DNA of 64,000 nucleotides from a bacterium (GCA_013360195.1 JABWCQ010000013.1:1-64000), one strand, 5' to 3'; positions 25,542 through 33,537 are shown, numbered from the stretch's first letter. A program made the numbers and translations. Notes: generated from the sequence alone by a model not told the origin.

Positions 25542-27167
25542 ATGAACGGTGCAGGAAAAATGTTCTTTATGTTGAGCGCATTGCTGATGATTGCCATGTC
25601 AGGCGAAGCGCAGGAGTTACGAGAGGAACTGGGAGGCTTCGGCCGGAAAGTAACGTGCGGGAGCGCTGAAGCTCAAAAGTGGTTTGACCAAGGGTTTACG
25701 CTGTATTTCTCGTATCATCAGGATGCGGCGATACCGAGCTTTAACAAGGCTTTCGAGCTGGATTCGAGCTGCACGATGGCCTTATGGGGCGCGGCGCTGA
25801 CAGCTGGGCCGCACATCAATAATCCGGCAATGGACAGCGCATCAGCCAGGCTCGCGTATGATATGGTGACGAAAGCGAAGTCGCGGACAGGTCATTTGAC
25901 GGCGGTGGAGAAGGACTTAATCGAGGCGTTGACGCATCGTTACTCGTGGCCAATGCCTGCCGACCAGATGGTGAACAATCTGGCTTACGCCAACGCAATG
26001 CGCGAGGTTTGGAAGAAGTATCCGAACGACGTGGACGTCTGCGTGCTGTTCGCGGACGCGATGATGAATCTTCGTCCGTGGGATTTGTGGACATATGAAG
26101 GTCAGCCGCAGCCGGGGACAGAAGAGATTGTCGTAACCTTGCAGCGGGCTTTGGAGATGAATCCAAGACATCCGGGAGCCTGTCACTTTTACATTCACAC
26201 GATGGAGGCTTCGCCTACGCCTCAGGCGGCGCTGGCGGCGGCGGACACATTGCGTGATTTGATACCGGGAGCAGGCCATCTTGTGCACATGCCGTCACAC
26301 ATTGATTTGCGGTTGGGGCGTTACGACGAGGCGATACAGGCGAATCAGAGAGCGATAGAAGCTTCTCTGCCGTACGCCAACGAGCAGAACTTCTTCACGA
26401 TCTATCGCATTCACAACTATCATTTTCTGTCATTCGCGGCAATGTTTGAAGGACGGAAACAATTAGCCTTGCAATCGGCACGCGACGCGGTCGCGCAATT
26501 GGATATCAACTTTGTTCGCGCGGTACCGGATTTTCTTGACGGCTTTCTGACTGTACCGGTGCACGTGATGGTCCGATTCGGGATGTGGAATGAGATACTA
26601 GCGGAGCCCGCTCCACCCGCAGATATGCAGGTGGCAACGTCATTCTGGCGGTACGGCAGAACGGTCGCCCTGTCGGCACTTGGCAGGACGGAAGAGGCTG
26701 CGCAGGAGTTCGAATTGATGAAGGCGGCGGCAGCGAGCATGCCATCGACACGCAATGTCGGGAATAATCCGGCGGCGGTGGTAATGGAGATAGGGTTAGC
26801 GATTGCAGAAGGCGAGTTGGAGTACCGCAAGGGGAATTACGACCGCGCATTTGAGTTGCTTCGGACTGCTGTGGCAAAGGATGAGCGTCTGAAGTATGAT
26901 GAGCCGTGGGACTGGATGATGCCACCTGCGCACGCACTTGGCGCTCTGCTGCTTGAACAAAAGCGGTATGACGAAGCGGAAGCAGTTTATCTGGCGGACT
27001 TGAAACGTCATCCTGAAAACGGCTGGGCACTATTGGGACTCAAGGAGTGCCAGCTGCAAACCGGTCGCGGAGAAGAGGCGAATATGACGGCGGCGAGATT
27101 TGAGAAGTCATGGGAGCGATCGGACATTACGATTAAAGCGTCCTGCTTTTGCAGCCGCGGCAGTTGA
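25542..27167 (+). CDS. secreted tetratricopeptide-repeat protein with conserved His/Cys
   Basis: 541 residues after a strong ribosome site (GGGGAGG at 25528-25534). A signal peptide (MFFMLSALLMIAMSGEAQ) exports it. The body has degenerate TPR units: 'QKWFDQGFTLYFSYHQDAAIPSFNKAFELD', 'ALEMNPRHPGACHFYIHTMEAS', 'GHLVHMPSHIDLRLGRYDEAIQANQRAIE', 'GALLLEQKRYDEAEAVYLADLKRHPENGWALLGLKE'. The HFYIHTMEAS and GHLVHMPSHI block is rich in histidines and is the best-conserved-looking part; the C-terminus ends in CFC. This recalls a widespread family of secreted TPR proteins of unknown function. The Fur-like box upstream and the His/Cys residues hint at a metal link, but that is inference. Confidence 0.8.
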   Translation: MNGAGKMFFMLSALLMIAMSGEAQELREELGGFGRKVTCGSAEAQKWFDQGFTLYFSYHQDAAIPSFNKAFELDSSCTMALWGAALTAGPHINNPAMDSASARLAYDMVTKAKSRTGHLTAVEKDLIEALTHRYSWPMPADQMVNNLAYANAMREVWKKYPNDVDVCVLFADAMMNLRPWDLWTYEGQPQPGTEEIVVTLQRALEMNPRHPGACHFYIHTMEASPTPQAALAAADTLRDLIPGAGHLVHMPSHIDLRLGRYDEAIQANQRAIEASLPYANEQNFFTIYRIHNYHFLSFAAMFEGRKQLALQSARDAVAQLDINFVRAVPDFLDGFLTVPVHVMVRFGMWNEILAEPAPPADMQVATSFWRYGRTVALSALGRTEEAAQEFELMKAAAASMPSTRNVGNNPAAVVMEIGLAIAEGELEYRKGNYDRAFELLRTAVAKDERLKYDEPWDWMMPPAHALGALLLEQKRYDEAEAVYLADLKRHPENGWALLGLKECQLQTGRGEEANMTAARFEKSWERSDITIKASCFCSRGS

Positions 27168-27196
27168 TTCAGGATACTGAGAGAGAAAACACGAAC

Positions 27197-27225
27197 CGGG
27201 TCAGGCGCAAGCCTGACCCGTTCAA
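27197..27225. terminator. bidirectional terminator
   Basis: Perfect 10-pair stem CGGGTCAGGC-GCAA-GCCTGACCCG (27197-27220), then TTCAATTTCT. It lies between the convergent TPR gene and the CHAT gene. Confidence 0.75.
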
Positions 27226-27250
27226 TTTCTAAAGCTGCCGTGTGAATCGT

Positions 27251-29983
27251 TTAGTTCAGTCTCAATTCCCAGTTGCCGCTGCTAAAGAAACCCGCCCAGA
27301 GATATGGGTGGTCGGCCAGTTGATTGCCTGAGATCCGCAACTGATTCAAGCGATGCACGGTTGCCGATTGAAGAGCGAGCGGGATGTTATGACGGTGGGA
27401 AGTCAAGAGGTTTGCCATTAAGTCCGCCGTTGAACGATCGTCCACACGCCAAAGTGTGGAGATAACGCATTCCGCTCCGGCCAATTGGAAAGCTCGTCTC
27501 AGGCTGAAGCTTCCTTCGCCATCGAATTGCATCCCTCGCGCGGATTCGCAAGCGGAGAGGACAACCAAATTCACACCGGAGAGATCAAGCTGAGAAATTT
27601 CGGCGGCAGTCAGGATGCCGTCGTTTTCACCTGCGCTGTCACCAGCAAGAATGAGAGACTGCCCGGCAAGCAGCAATTCGTGTTCAAGTTCGGGGGACAG
27701 GCTGCCTTTATCGGCATGGCTTGCGATGTAGATTGCCTGTGTGTTTGAAGCTTCCGCAAGCAACACCGATTCGGTTGCCCGAGCGCCGGAGTAGAGATGT
27801 GATACACCTTGCAATTGTTCGTTCCAGAGAGCGGCGAAGCGGACTGCCTCCATAGCTGCGAAAGGCAGAGTCTGCGGTGCGCGCTGGAGCCGGGTATGCG
27901 TGTACTCGGGGTCCGCGAGAGCGAGCAGAAGGGGATTTCGCGCTACGGCTTGCCCGTTGCTCTTGCGTCTGACATCACGCGCGGCGGAGAGATAGTGAAG
28001 CGGATGTTCTTCAATGAGGAAGCGACCGGACTCAAGTGTGAGTGCATGAAAAGCGACACCCGATAGGGCAGCGTCCGGAGAAATCAGGAGTAAGTTTGCC
28101 TCAGTTGTGTAGGATTCAAGCGGGTCCCAGATGAGTTTTCGAAGTTGAACCGTGAGCTTCCGATTTCGTTCGAGATTCAGCATTTCCGGCACGGCCAAAT
28201 CATCGCTCCAGCGCAAAGCAGCAGCATCAATGGGTGCGGCATCGCCGAGGTCGATATTTGTCAGAAGCCCCGCAGTTCCGAGAATCACTGCCGCATAGCG
28301 GGGGCTGCGGCTGTCTTCCCGATTGGTATGTGTGTAGCGATAGTATTCGACCAAAATGGCACCCGGCGGTATCGCCTGGCTGACGTCATTCAAGCCGAAG
28401 TCCAGCAGGTCCCGGCCTGAGCGGTAGCGTGCGCTCATTTCAGCAAGTTGCCGTTGGATTTTCTCGATATTGGAAATGACATCTCCCGATTCTGCGCCAG
28501 CGGGGGCGCGGACGGGCTGCAGTTCCTTGCGCCTTTCTGCGAGAGAATTAAGCAAAGTTCGGGCAAGCGGATCGTGAAGTTCGCGCAAGATGCCGGAGCG
28601 AATCATGAGCGCATCTGTAACAACCGACTTGCCCGTTACAACGGCTTCGGCAAACTCGGTGCTGTGCAAAAACATATCCGGCGGCTGCTCGCGAAGCAGC
28701 GAAAGGTAGAAGTCTGACAGGTCGCGAAGTTGTCTCGAATAGGAGTAAGCTTCGGTATCTGAGAGATTGTCAAAGAGTTCCAGAAAGTTCGCCCGGGCGA
28801 TATTGAGGCTTTGCCGTCCCAAAGCAAGCGCGGCGGGAATGTCGCCACGTTTTTGTTCCAGTTGTGCCAATGCCTGCAGGCAATCGGCACGGTCGCGGCT
28901 AAGAGGGGCGGCAAACTGTTCATAAAGATTAAGAGCACGTCGCAGCAGACGGTCCGCCTCAGTCAGTTCATTCAGGTTTAGATAGAAGCTGCCGCAAATC
29001 CTGCATGCATCGGCAATGGCGGACGAATTGGAGGTTACCAGATTGAGATCATCGCGCAATCTATTGAGTTCGCGGCGCAGCGAGGTCAAATCCTCCAGAG
29101 AAGAATAGGACACGAGAAGATTTGCCCGGGTAAGCAACGACAGAGGATGGCGCGAGCCGTATGCCTGCTCGAGAAAGGAAACGGAGAGTATCTGATGCTC
29201 AAGTCCCTCGTGAAGGTCGCCAATGCGATCGAAATAGAGTGACAGAGCGTTGTGCGCCAACGAGCGTGTCAACGGACTGACTTGTCTTTTCGACTCCAAC
29301 AACTCCTGTACTTTGGTCATCGCAGACTGTTCGCCGGCGAAATCACCGAGTTCGGCGCGGACAGTCGCAAAGTTTATCCATGCCTGCAGAAGAAGCGAAT
29401 CGGCAGCAGTGCCTGACTGTTGATAGATTGGGATTGCCGATTCCAGGAGACTGCTTGCCGCGGACCAAGATTGGCCGCGCATGTCAGCCAATGCGAGCGC
29501 GGAGAGTCCGATCGCATAGCGCCAGTGATTTTCAGAGTAGAGTGATTCTCGAAGTGTCAGGGCACTGTCGAGAAGCACTTTGCCGATTGAATCGTCGCCG
29601 ATTTCACAGCAAAGCAGTCCGAATTCCTGCAGCACTGCGATGTGCCCTGCAATGGCCGAACTGTCGGCGGGAAGTCCTTGTCGGAGCAGATGTTCGTAGA
29701 GTTGTGCGGCTTCGGAAAAATGTCCGACGCGCGCATTGGCATTCGCCAGATTCAGGATTACATTGAACGTGTTTGAATGAAGTGAATCGGCGGCGGGCTT
29801 GTCGTGCAGTAATTTCTCGCCCAATTCAAGTGCAGCGAGCGTGTCTCCGGCTGTGAGCAGGGAGTCTACAGAAACAGCAATCGCCCGCACATCTGCAGGC
29901 GATTGACGTGAACATGAAACTGCAATCACAGCCGCGAATACGGCACAGAGAAGATTCGCTACCGTAAGGACGCGCGAAGACAA
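27251..29983 (-). CDS. TPR-CHAT (caspase-like peptidase) lipoprotein
   Basis: 910 residues, starting at TTG 29983, 15 bases after the previous stop; the ribosome site is weak. The N-terminus is a lipoprotein signal with lipobox IAVSC, so the protein is lipid-anchored outside the cytoplasm. Residues ~30-450 are TPR-like helices ('AAQLYEHLLRQGLPADSSAIAGHIAVLQEFGLL', 'ALALGRQSLNIA'). The C-terminal CHAT domain has both caspase-type catalytic residues: His756 in 'IYIASHADKG' and Cys812 in 'VVLSACESARG'. It ends in the typical 'LWRVDDRSTADLM...HPYLWAGFFSSGNW'. CHAT proteins are cysteine peptidases related to caspases and separase. Last gene of a sigma/anti-sigma operon, it may cleave a partner outside the membrane; the substrate is unknown. 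Confidence 0.87.
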   Translation of the reverse strand: MSSRVLTVANLLCAVFAAVIAVSCSRQSPADVRAIAVSVDSLLTAGDTLAALELGEKLLHDKPAADSLHSNTFNVILNLANANARVGHFSEAAQLYEHLLRQGLPADSSAIAGHIAVLQEFGLLCCEIGDDSIGKVLLDSALTLRESLYSENHWRYAIGLSALALADMRGQSWSAASSLLESAIPIYQQSGTAADSLLLQAWINFATVRAELGDFAGEQSAMTKVQELLESKRQVSPLTRSLAHNALSLYFDRIGDLHEGLEHQILSVSFLEQAYGSRHPLSLLTRANLLVSYSSLEDLTSLRRELNRLRDDLNLVTSNSSAIADACRICGSFYLNLNELTEADRLLRRALNLYEQFAAPLSRDRADCLQALAQLEQKRGDIPAALALGRQSLNIARANFLELFDNLSDTEAYSYSRQLRDLSDFYLSLLREQPPDMFLHSTEFAEAVVTGKSVVTDALMIRSGILRELHDPLARTLLNSLAERRKELQPVRAPAGAESGDVISNIEKIQRQLAEMSARYRSGRDLLDFGLNDVSQAIPPGAILVEYYRYTHTNREDSRSPRYAAVILGTAGLLTNIDLGDAAPIDAAALRWSDDLAVPEMLNLERNRKLTVQLRKLIWDPLESYTTEANLLLISPDAALSGVAFHALTLESGRFLIEEHPLHYLSAARDVRRKSNGQAVARNPLLLALADPEYTHTRLQRAPQTLPFAAMEAVRFAALWNEQLQGVSHLYSGARATESVLLAEASNTQAIYIASHADKGSLSPELEHELLLAGQSLILAGDSAGENDGILTAAEISQLDLSGVNLVVLSACESARGMQFDGEGSFSLRRAFQLAGAECVISTLWRVDDRSTADLMANLLTSHRHNIPLALQSATVHRLNQLRISGNQLADHPYLWAGFFSSGNWELRLN

Positions 29984-29998
29984 GGTGGCACTCGCTTC

Positions 29999-30613
29999 TT
30001 ACAGGATTACCGCGCCGACGGCAACGCCGGCCAGAAAGGCACCGGCAAGAGGAAGCAGGATCGAGGAAGCATGTCCTGTACCTGGAGGCACGGGGATACG
30101 CTTCTTGCGGACGACCACATCGACGGGAAGGACTTCATCATCCTCTTTGGAATCGAAGCTGTCCGAACCGGACGTCGCGGTTTCATCAGTGCTCTCACTT
30201 GATACCGAATACATTACTGAAGATTCAAGCGGTTTGCCGGAATCATCGGTCGAATCCGGTTCGAGTCCCATGATTCCGACAAATTCGGAACTCAGCGACG
30301 GATCAACGGAAACTGAGAATTCAGTTGCAGTGCCCAAGCTTGGTATTTCATCTCCGGTGTCATAAGCGAGCACGACGGCATACACTTGAGCGGGTCCTGA
30401 CACGGTGGTGTCACTATCTACGAAGGCATCATCGTAACCAATCGGAAGCAATCGAATCGCCAAGCCGGCATGGCGGGGATCGAGTTCGATGTTGACGGTG
30501 GCGGATTTGTCGCCTGTGCGTCTGACAGATGCATTGCGAAACGGCGCCAATCTCAGAGAGAGATCGTACGCGGCAAGACTATCGGCAGTTCCGGTCTCAG
30601 TAACGACTGGCAT
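29999..30613 (-). CDS. tail-anchored protein of unknown function in the sigma/CHAT operon
   Basis: 204 residues from ATG 30613, with GGGAG six bases before it. I do not recognise the N-terminal ~125 residues (beta-rich, 'SLRLAPFRNASVRRTGDKSATVNIELDPRHAGLAIRLLPIGYDD'). They are followed by an acidic Ser/Asp/Glu linker ('SSESTDETATSGSDSFDSKEDDE'), a basic RKKR, and one C-terminal membrane span of about 20 residues (SSILLPLAGAFLAGVAVGAV). The basic residues before the span imply the soluble part faces the cytoplasm, near sigma and anti-sigma. It sits 29 bases after the anti-sigma gene and 15 before the CHAT gene. It could be an adaptor or a substrate in the circuit. Confidence 0.7.
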   Translation of the reverse strand: MPVVTETGTADSLAAYDLSLRLAPFRNASVRRTGDKSATVNIELDPRHAGLAIRLLPIGYDDAFVDSDTTVSGPAQVYAVVLAYDTGDEIPSLGTATEFSVSVDPSLSSEFVGIMGLEPDSTDDSGKPLESSVMYSVSSESTDETATSGSDSFDSKEDDEVLPVDVVVRKKRIPVPPGTGHASSILLPLAGAFLAGVAVGAVIL

Positions 30614-30642
30614 GTGCTTCTCCCTTGCGGTAAGTTATGTCG

Positions 30643-31470
30643 CTATTCGAGTCTTTTCATTAAGTCCCGTGCCTCATCGGCACGAGCAGACTGAGTTGAC
30701 ACGAGAGTTTCAAGAATTTTCGCCGCACTCTTTTGCTCGCCTTGCTGCAAGAGAATGAGTGCGCGATAGAATTCGGCTTCCTCGAAGACGATGCGGTTCG
30801 TGGAATCAACGCGGCCCAGCGCCTTTGCGGCCAGGTCAAACTTCTTGGTTTGATAGTAACAGACAGCAAGATACAGTGCAGCCTGCGCGTCTTCGCGAAG
30901 AGATAGGTATGCAGACAGGTCACGAGCGGAGGCCTCGAAATCCTGCCGTACATAGTACTCCCGGGCGCGCAACAAGATTGAATCGGGGGCTTCCTGGCCG
31001 CGGCTTTGCCATCCGTACCACGCAGGAGGCTCGTATTCCCCGATAGCTGCCGGCCGGTCGCCTCTGAAGATGCCTAAACCGATCACGAGCAGAAAGGCCG
31101 CTGCGGCCGCGAATGCTAAAGCCGCTTTGGGGCCGAACAGGCTTTCCCAACTGAACAAACGAGGTTTAGACAACTCTCCTCGAATATCGAGAGGCTTGAG
31201 TTTCGGCTTGTTCGTTTCGAGTTCGAGGAGGGAATTTATCGAGATTCCTTCGCTTGCAAATGCGGAAACGATTTCCTGACGATTGGCCCTTAACGAATCC
31301 GCAAGTTGTCTCATTTGTGCGGCTTCGTGCAGGCAGAAGTCGCAATCCATCAGATGCTTTTCAAAGGCCGAGCGCTGTTCGGGAGAAAGTGTACCGAGTT
31401 CGAATTGCATGAGCAGTGCGCCAAGCTCGGGTGCACAACACTCGCTATGATGATCAGAAGAGTGTGTCAT
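30643..31470 (-). CDS. anti-sigma factor with zinc-finger domain and external TPR
   Basis: 275 residues. The N-terminal zinc anti-sigma domain has His39-x3-Cys43-x2-Cys46 ('FEKHLMDCDFCLHEAAQM') with an upstream Cys11/Cys12 pair. A membrane span lies at about 113-133 ('ALAFAAAAAFLLVIGLGIF'). The rest is TPR-like ('ILLRAREYYVRQDFEASARDLSAYLSLRED', 'ALYLAVCYYQTKKFDLAAKALGRVDS', 'AEFYRALILLQQGEQKSAAKILETLV') and would be outside the cytoplasm. In this family the N-terminal domain binds the sigma factor and releases it on a signal or after proteolysis. ATG 31470 overlaps the sigma gene's stop (ATGA), the usual translational coupling of such pairs. Confidence 0.87.
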   Translation of the reverse strand: MTHSSDHHSECCAPELGALLMQFELGTLSPEQRSAFEKHLMDCDFCLHEAAQMRQLADSLRANRQEIVSAFASEGISINSLLELETNKPKLKPLDIRGELSKPRLFSWESLFGPKAALAFAAAAAFLLVIGLGIFRGDRPAAIGEYEPPAWYGWQSRGQEAPDSILLRAREYYVRQDFEASARDLSAYLSLREDAQAALYLAVCYYQTKKFDLAAKALGRVDSTNRIVFEEAEFYRALILLQQGEQKSAAKILETLVSTQSARADEARDLMKRLE

Positions 31471-32252
31471 GCCAATTGCCCCGCGGTGATGTCTCTGAGC
31501 TTGCGGCGGCAGTCAAAGAGCCGTTTATCAAATGCATTGCGGCTGAGTCTGGGTTCGCGCTGTTGATAGGCCTCCCAAACGTCGGCCACCGAACTAAGCT
31601 GCAGCAAAGCGAGAAAAATGGCCTGGCAAAGCGGCGAAAGTTTTTTCAGCGCCGTCTGCAGTTTAACGGCGATTTCGGAACCATGAAGATGATCAAGCAT
31701 TTCATCATGGCTGTCGGAGGGCAGCTGCAATTCCGAGTTTGCCTCGTCCTGCTCGTTTATGGAGCCGGTGGGATTCAAGGAGATCATGGTGCGGCGCTTC
31801 CGCTGTCTGAGCAATCCCCCGATCTTGTTCTCCAGCACGGTGAGCGAGAAGTAGTGCGGGTTGTCGTTTATGGAGTCCAGCTTGATGAAGACCACGGCAA
31901 GAGAGTCCTGTACGACATCTTCAATTTCCTCGGCGGGCCAACCACGCAGGCGAAACCCGCAAATGGTAAGAAGGCGTTCACGCAACAGTTCAAAGAGTCG
32001 ATTGCGGTCAGCCTCAATCCCGTTCTTGGCATTGTTTAACAATAAGTTCCAATCGGGAGTCATAGTCAGTTTACGTGGACTAAGGTGAGAGGTCGCGGCC
32101 ACACCGTTTGCGTAATGAACCTCGACATTCTCCGCGGGGTTTGTTTCAAGAACAGGAGTGGTTCTTTCTGACCGGGGGACTTGGCAGATGCCTGGCCAAA
32201 AGGGCCGGCACTCAGTCTCGGTCACCGGCAATACAGCAGCTACTGAGTTCAT
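31467..32252 (-). CDS. ECF-like sigma-70 family factor
   Basis: 261 residues if started at ATG 32252, which has an AAGGG six bases upstream (inside the preceding gene) and lies three bases after that gene's stop. An alternative ATG at 32063 gives a conventional 198-residue sigma factor but has no ribosome site. Region 2-like: 'RGWPAEEIEDVVQDSLAVVFIKLDSI', 'NKIGGLLRQRKRR'. Region 4-like: 'LQTALKKLSPLCQAIFLALLQ' and 'LSRNAFDKRLFDCRRKLRDI'. It would direct RNA polymerase to a regulon not visible here. The optional ~63-residue N-terminal extension is unlike known ECF factors. Operon with anti-sigma factor and CHAT protein. Confidence 0.82.
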   Translation of the reverse strand: MNSVAAVLPVTETECRPFWPGICQVPRSERTTPVLETNPAENVEVHYANGVAATSHLSPRKLTMTPDWNLLLNNAKNGIEADRNRLFELLRERLLTICGFRLRGWPAEEIEDVVQDSLAVVFIKLDSINDNPHYFSLTVLENKIGGLLRQRKRRTMISLNPTGSINEQDEANSELQLPSDSHDEMLDHLHGSEIAVKLQTALKKLSPLCQAIFLALLQLSSVADVWEAYQQREPRLSRNAFDKRLFDCRRKLRDITAGQLA

Positions 32253-32255
32253 AAT

Positions 32256-32594
32256 TTACCCTTTGCGTTGACCGGAGTCAAGCAGAATGACCCGGTTTGT
32301 GTTTTCGGTCCAGCTCACGGGCTTCGTGCGCAGGACGGTTATTATCGACCTGTTCCCCTGCCAGATTAGTCCTGCACGCCCTGAAGGGGGGCGGCCGGTA
32401 ATCAGACGCCGGTTGTCCATGGCAATGAAGCGGTCTATCTCCTTGTTGATGCGCCTGCGCTCGACCAGGATACAGGTGAGCCAGCAGCCGAAGAAGAATG
32501 CCGTAGCCCCGATCATTTTCCATTCGATGCTTCCCAAGGTGAAGAGTACGCCGCCGCTGGTCAAGCAAGTAAAGATGGTAAGTCCGCATTTCAT
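32256..32594 (-). CDS. small two-span membrane protein, first gene of the sigma/CHAT operon
   Basis: 112 residues from ATG 32594, with AAGGAA six bases upstream. Two hydrophobic segments (CGLTIFTCLTSGGVLFTLG and MIGATAFFFGCWLTCILV) form a hairpin, followed by a basic cytoplasmic tail of ~65 residues starting ERRRINKEIDRF. I do not recognise the family. Its stop is three bases before the sigma start, and it supplies that gene's ribosome site, so it is part of the same message. It could be a sensor or accessory of the circuit. Confidence 0.6.
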   Translation of the reverse strand: MKCGLTIFTCLTSGGVLFTLGSIEWKMIGATAFFFGCWLTCILVERRRINKEIDRFIAMDNRRLITGRPPSGRAGLIWQGNRSIITVLRTKPVSWTENTNRVILLDSGQRKG

Positions 32595-32653
32595 TGGTGT
32601 TTCCTTCCACACTATTATGTCAGCCGTTTTCAAGATTTCCGCCGCGGCAGATT

Positions 32654-32679
32654 TCTTACTTTTCGGAGGGAAAGTAAGA
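32654..32679. promoter_or_regulatory. inverted repeat between the divergent lipoprotein and sigma operon
   Basis: Perfect arms TCTTACTTT (32654-32662) and AAAGTAAGA (32671-32679) with an 8-base centre. It lies 60 bases from both divergent starts, so it is a candidate shared operator. Each arm contains TACTTT, resembling a -10 element in opposite directions. Confidence 0.5.
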
Positions 32680-32740
32680 TCGCCGGAGGTCTCGCAATCC
32701 TTGTGGCGAGAGCGGAAACAAACCCATTAGGAGAACAGAA

Positions 32741-33220
32741 ATGAAAAGCACCCATCTTCAATTCAACAAGTCCGCAAGCCTGGTACTATTAATTGCGGTT
32801 AGCCTGCTGTTTGCGGTAGGCTGCGGCGAGAACGGCACATCAAACCCACTTTCATCGCAGAGTAACGCCGCAGTGGGCGATGCCGAGGCCACGTTCAGCG
32901 CCAAGTTCCCTCCACAGAGTGTGGAACCAATGAGCGGAGAGTATAAGAAGGAATACTGCGAACTGAAGCAGATTGCCTATGTGGATCTGAAGAATGAACT
33001 CCGCTGTGATGCAGTCACCGTTCACGTTGACGGTGCCTACTTCACGACGCTGGAACCGAAGGCGGCAATCAGCACATTTATTCCGGCCGGGAAGCACAAT
33101 ATCAGCTTCTCACGTGTGAAGGAAACACGGGTATTGACGTCCTTTCAAGCGCTTCTGGCAGCGTGTGAGCAAGTTGAGTTCAAGACCGGAACGGATCTGT
33201 GTGCGGACGCCATTCAGTAG
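32741..33220 (+). CDS. small lipoprotein of unknown function
   Basis: 159 residues preceded by TTAGGAG. The lipoprotein signal has a lipobox AVGC (LLIAVSLLFAVGCGENG). The mature part has four cysteines in pairs ('YCELKQIAYVDLKNELRCDAVTVHVDG' and 'LAACEQVEFKTGTDLCADAIQ') and looks beta-rich, probably with disulfides. I do not recognise the family. It is divergent from the sigma/CHAT operon across 146 bases containing a perfect inverted repeat, so it could be a target or a sensor of that system. Confidence 0.78.
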   Translation: MKSTHLQFNKSASLVLLIAVSLLFAVGCGENGTSNPLSSQSNAAVGDAEATFSAKFPPQSVEPMSGEYKKEYCELKQIAYVDLKNELRCDAVTVHVDGAYFTTLEPKAAISTFIPAGKHNISFSRVKETRVLTSFQALLAACEQVEFKTGTDLCADAIQ

Positions 33221-33268
33221 CAGCTTCGGGAGGCATCGGACGCGCCATCCAGCGCTTCCGGTGACAGA

Positions 33269-33301
33269 AAGGCCGGCACTGCCAAGGTGCCGGCCTTTTT
33301 T
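33269..33301 (+). terminator. intrinsic terminator
   Basis: Stem AAGGCCGGCAC / GTGCCGGCCTT (33269-33279, 33287-33297), loop TGCCAAG, followed by T's to 33301. Confidence 0.9.
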
Positions 33302-33376
33302 CTCGGGCGAAGGGTAGAATCAGGAAGGTCTGACCAGTAAGAGTCTGGCGTACCACAGGAGGAAGTCGAATAGAGC

Positions 33377-33407
33377 TTGACTTACATTGAGGAGAATCTT
33401 ATATTTG
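33377..33407 (+). promoter_or_regulatory. promoter of tRNA-Glu
   Basis: TTGACT (33377-33382), 17-base spacer, TATATTTG (33400-33407). It is the best match in the window to both TTGACA/TATAAT and TAnnTTTG. Transcription would start very close to the mature tRNA end. Confidence 0.88.
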
Positions 33408-33417
33408 CGCTTCCCTT

Positions 33418-33490
33418 GGCGCGTTCGTCTAGGGGTCTAGGACGCTGGCCTCTCACGCCGGTAACACGGGTTCGAATCCCGTACGCGCTA
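33418..33490 (+). tRNA. tRNA-Glu (anticodon CUC)
   Basis: A 73-base cloverleaf. Acceptor GGCGCGT pairs with ACGCGCT (first pair G-T), D arm GTCTAGGGGTCTAGGAC, anticodon stem CTGGC/GCCGG around loop CTCTCAC with CTC in the anticodon place, T arm ACGGGTTCGAATCCCGT, discriminator A. The overall match is to bacterial tRNA-Glu. The 3' CCA is not encoded (CTA follows), so it must be added after transcription. No other tRNA is beside it. A terminator follows 9 bases later. Confidence 0.95.
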
Positions 33491-33498
33491 CTAAAAAT

Positions 33499-33537
33499 CA
33501 ACGGGTTAGCCAATATGGCTGACCCGTTGTTTGTTTT
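33499..33537 (+). terminator. intrinsic terminator of tRNA-Glu
   Basis: Thirteen-pair stem CAACGGGTTAGCC / GGCTGACCCGTTG (one T-G), loop AATAT, then TTTGTTTT. Confidence 0.88.

Noticed and set aside
27251-32594. Calling the sigma/CHAT operon a type III-E CRISPR (Craspase) locus
   Set aside because: No effector, repeat array or cas gene is present, and this CHAT protein is an exported lipoprotein, unlike Csx29. Only the logic is similar.
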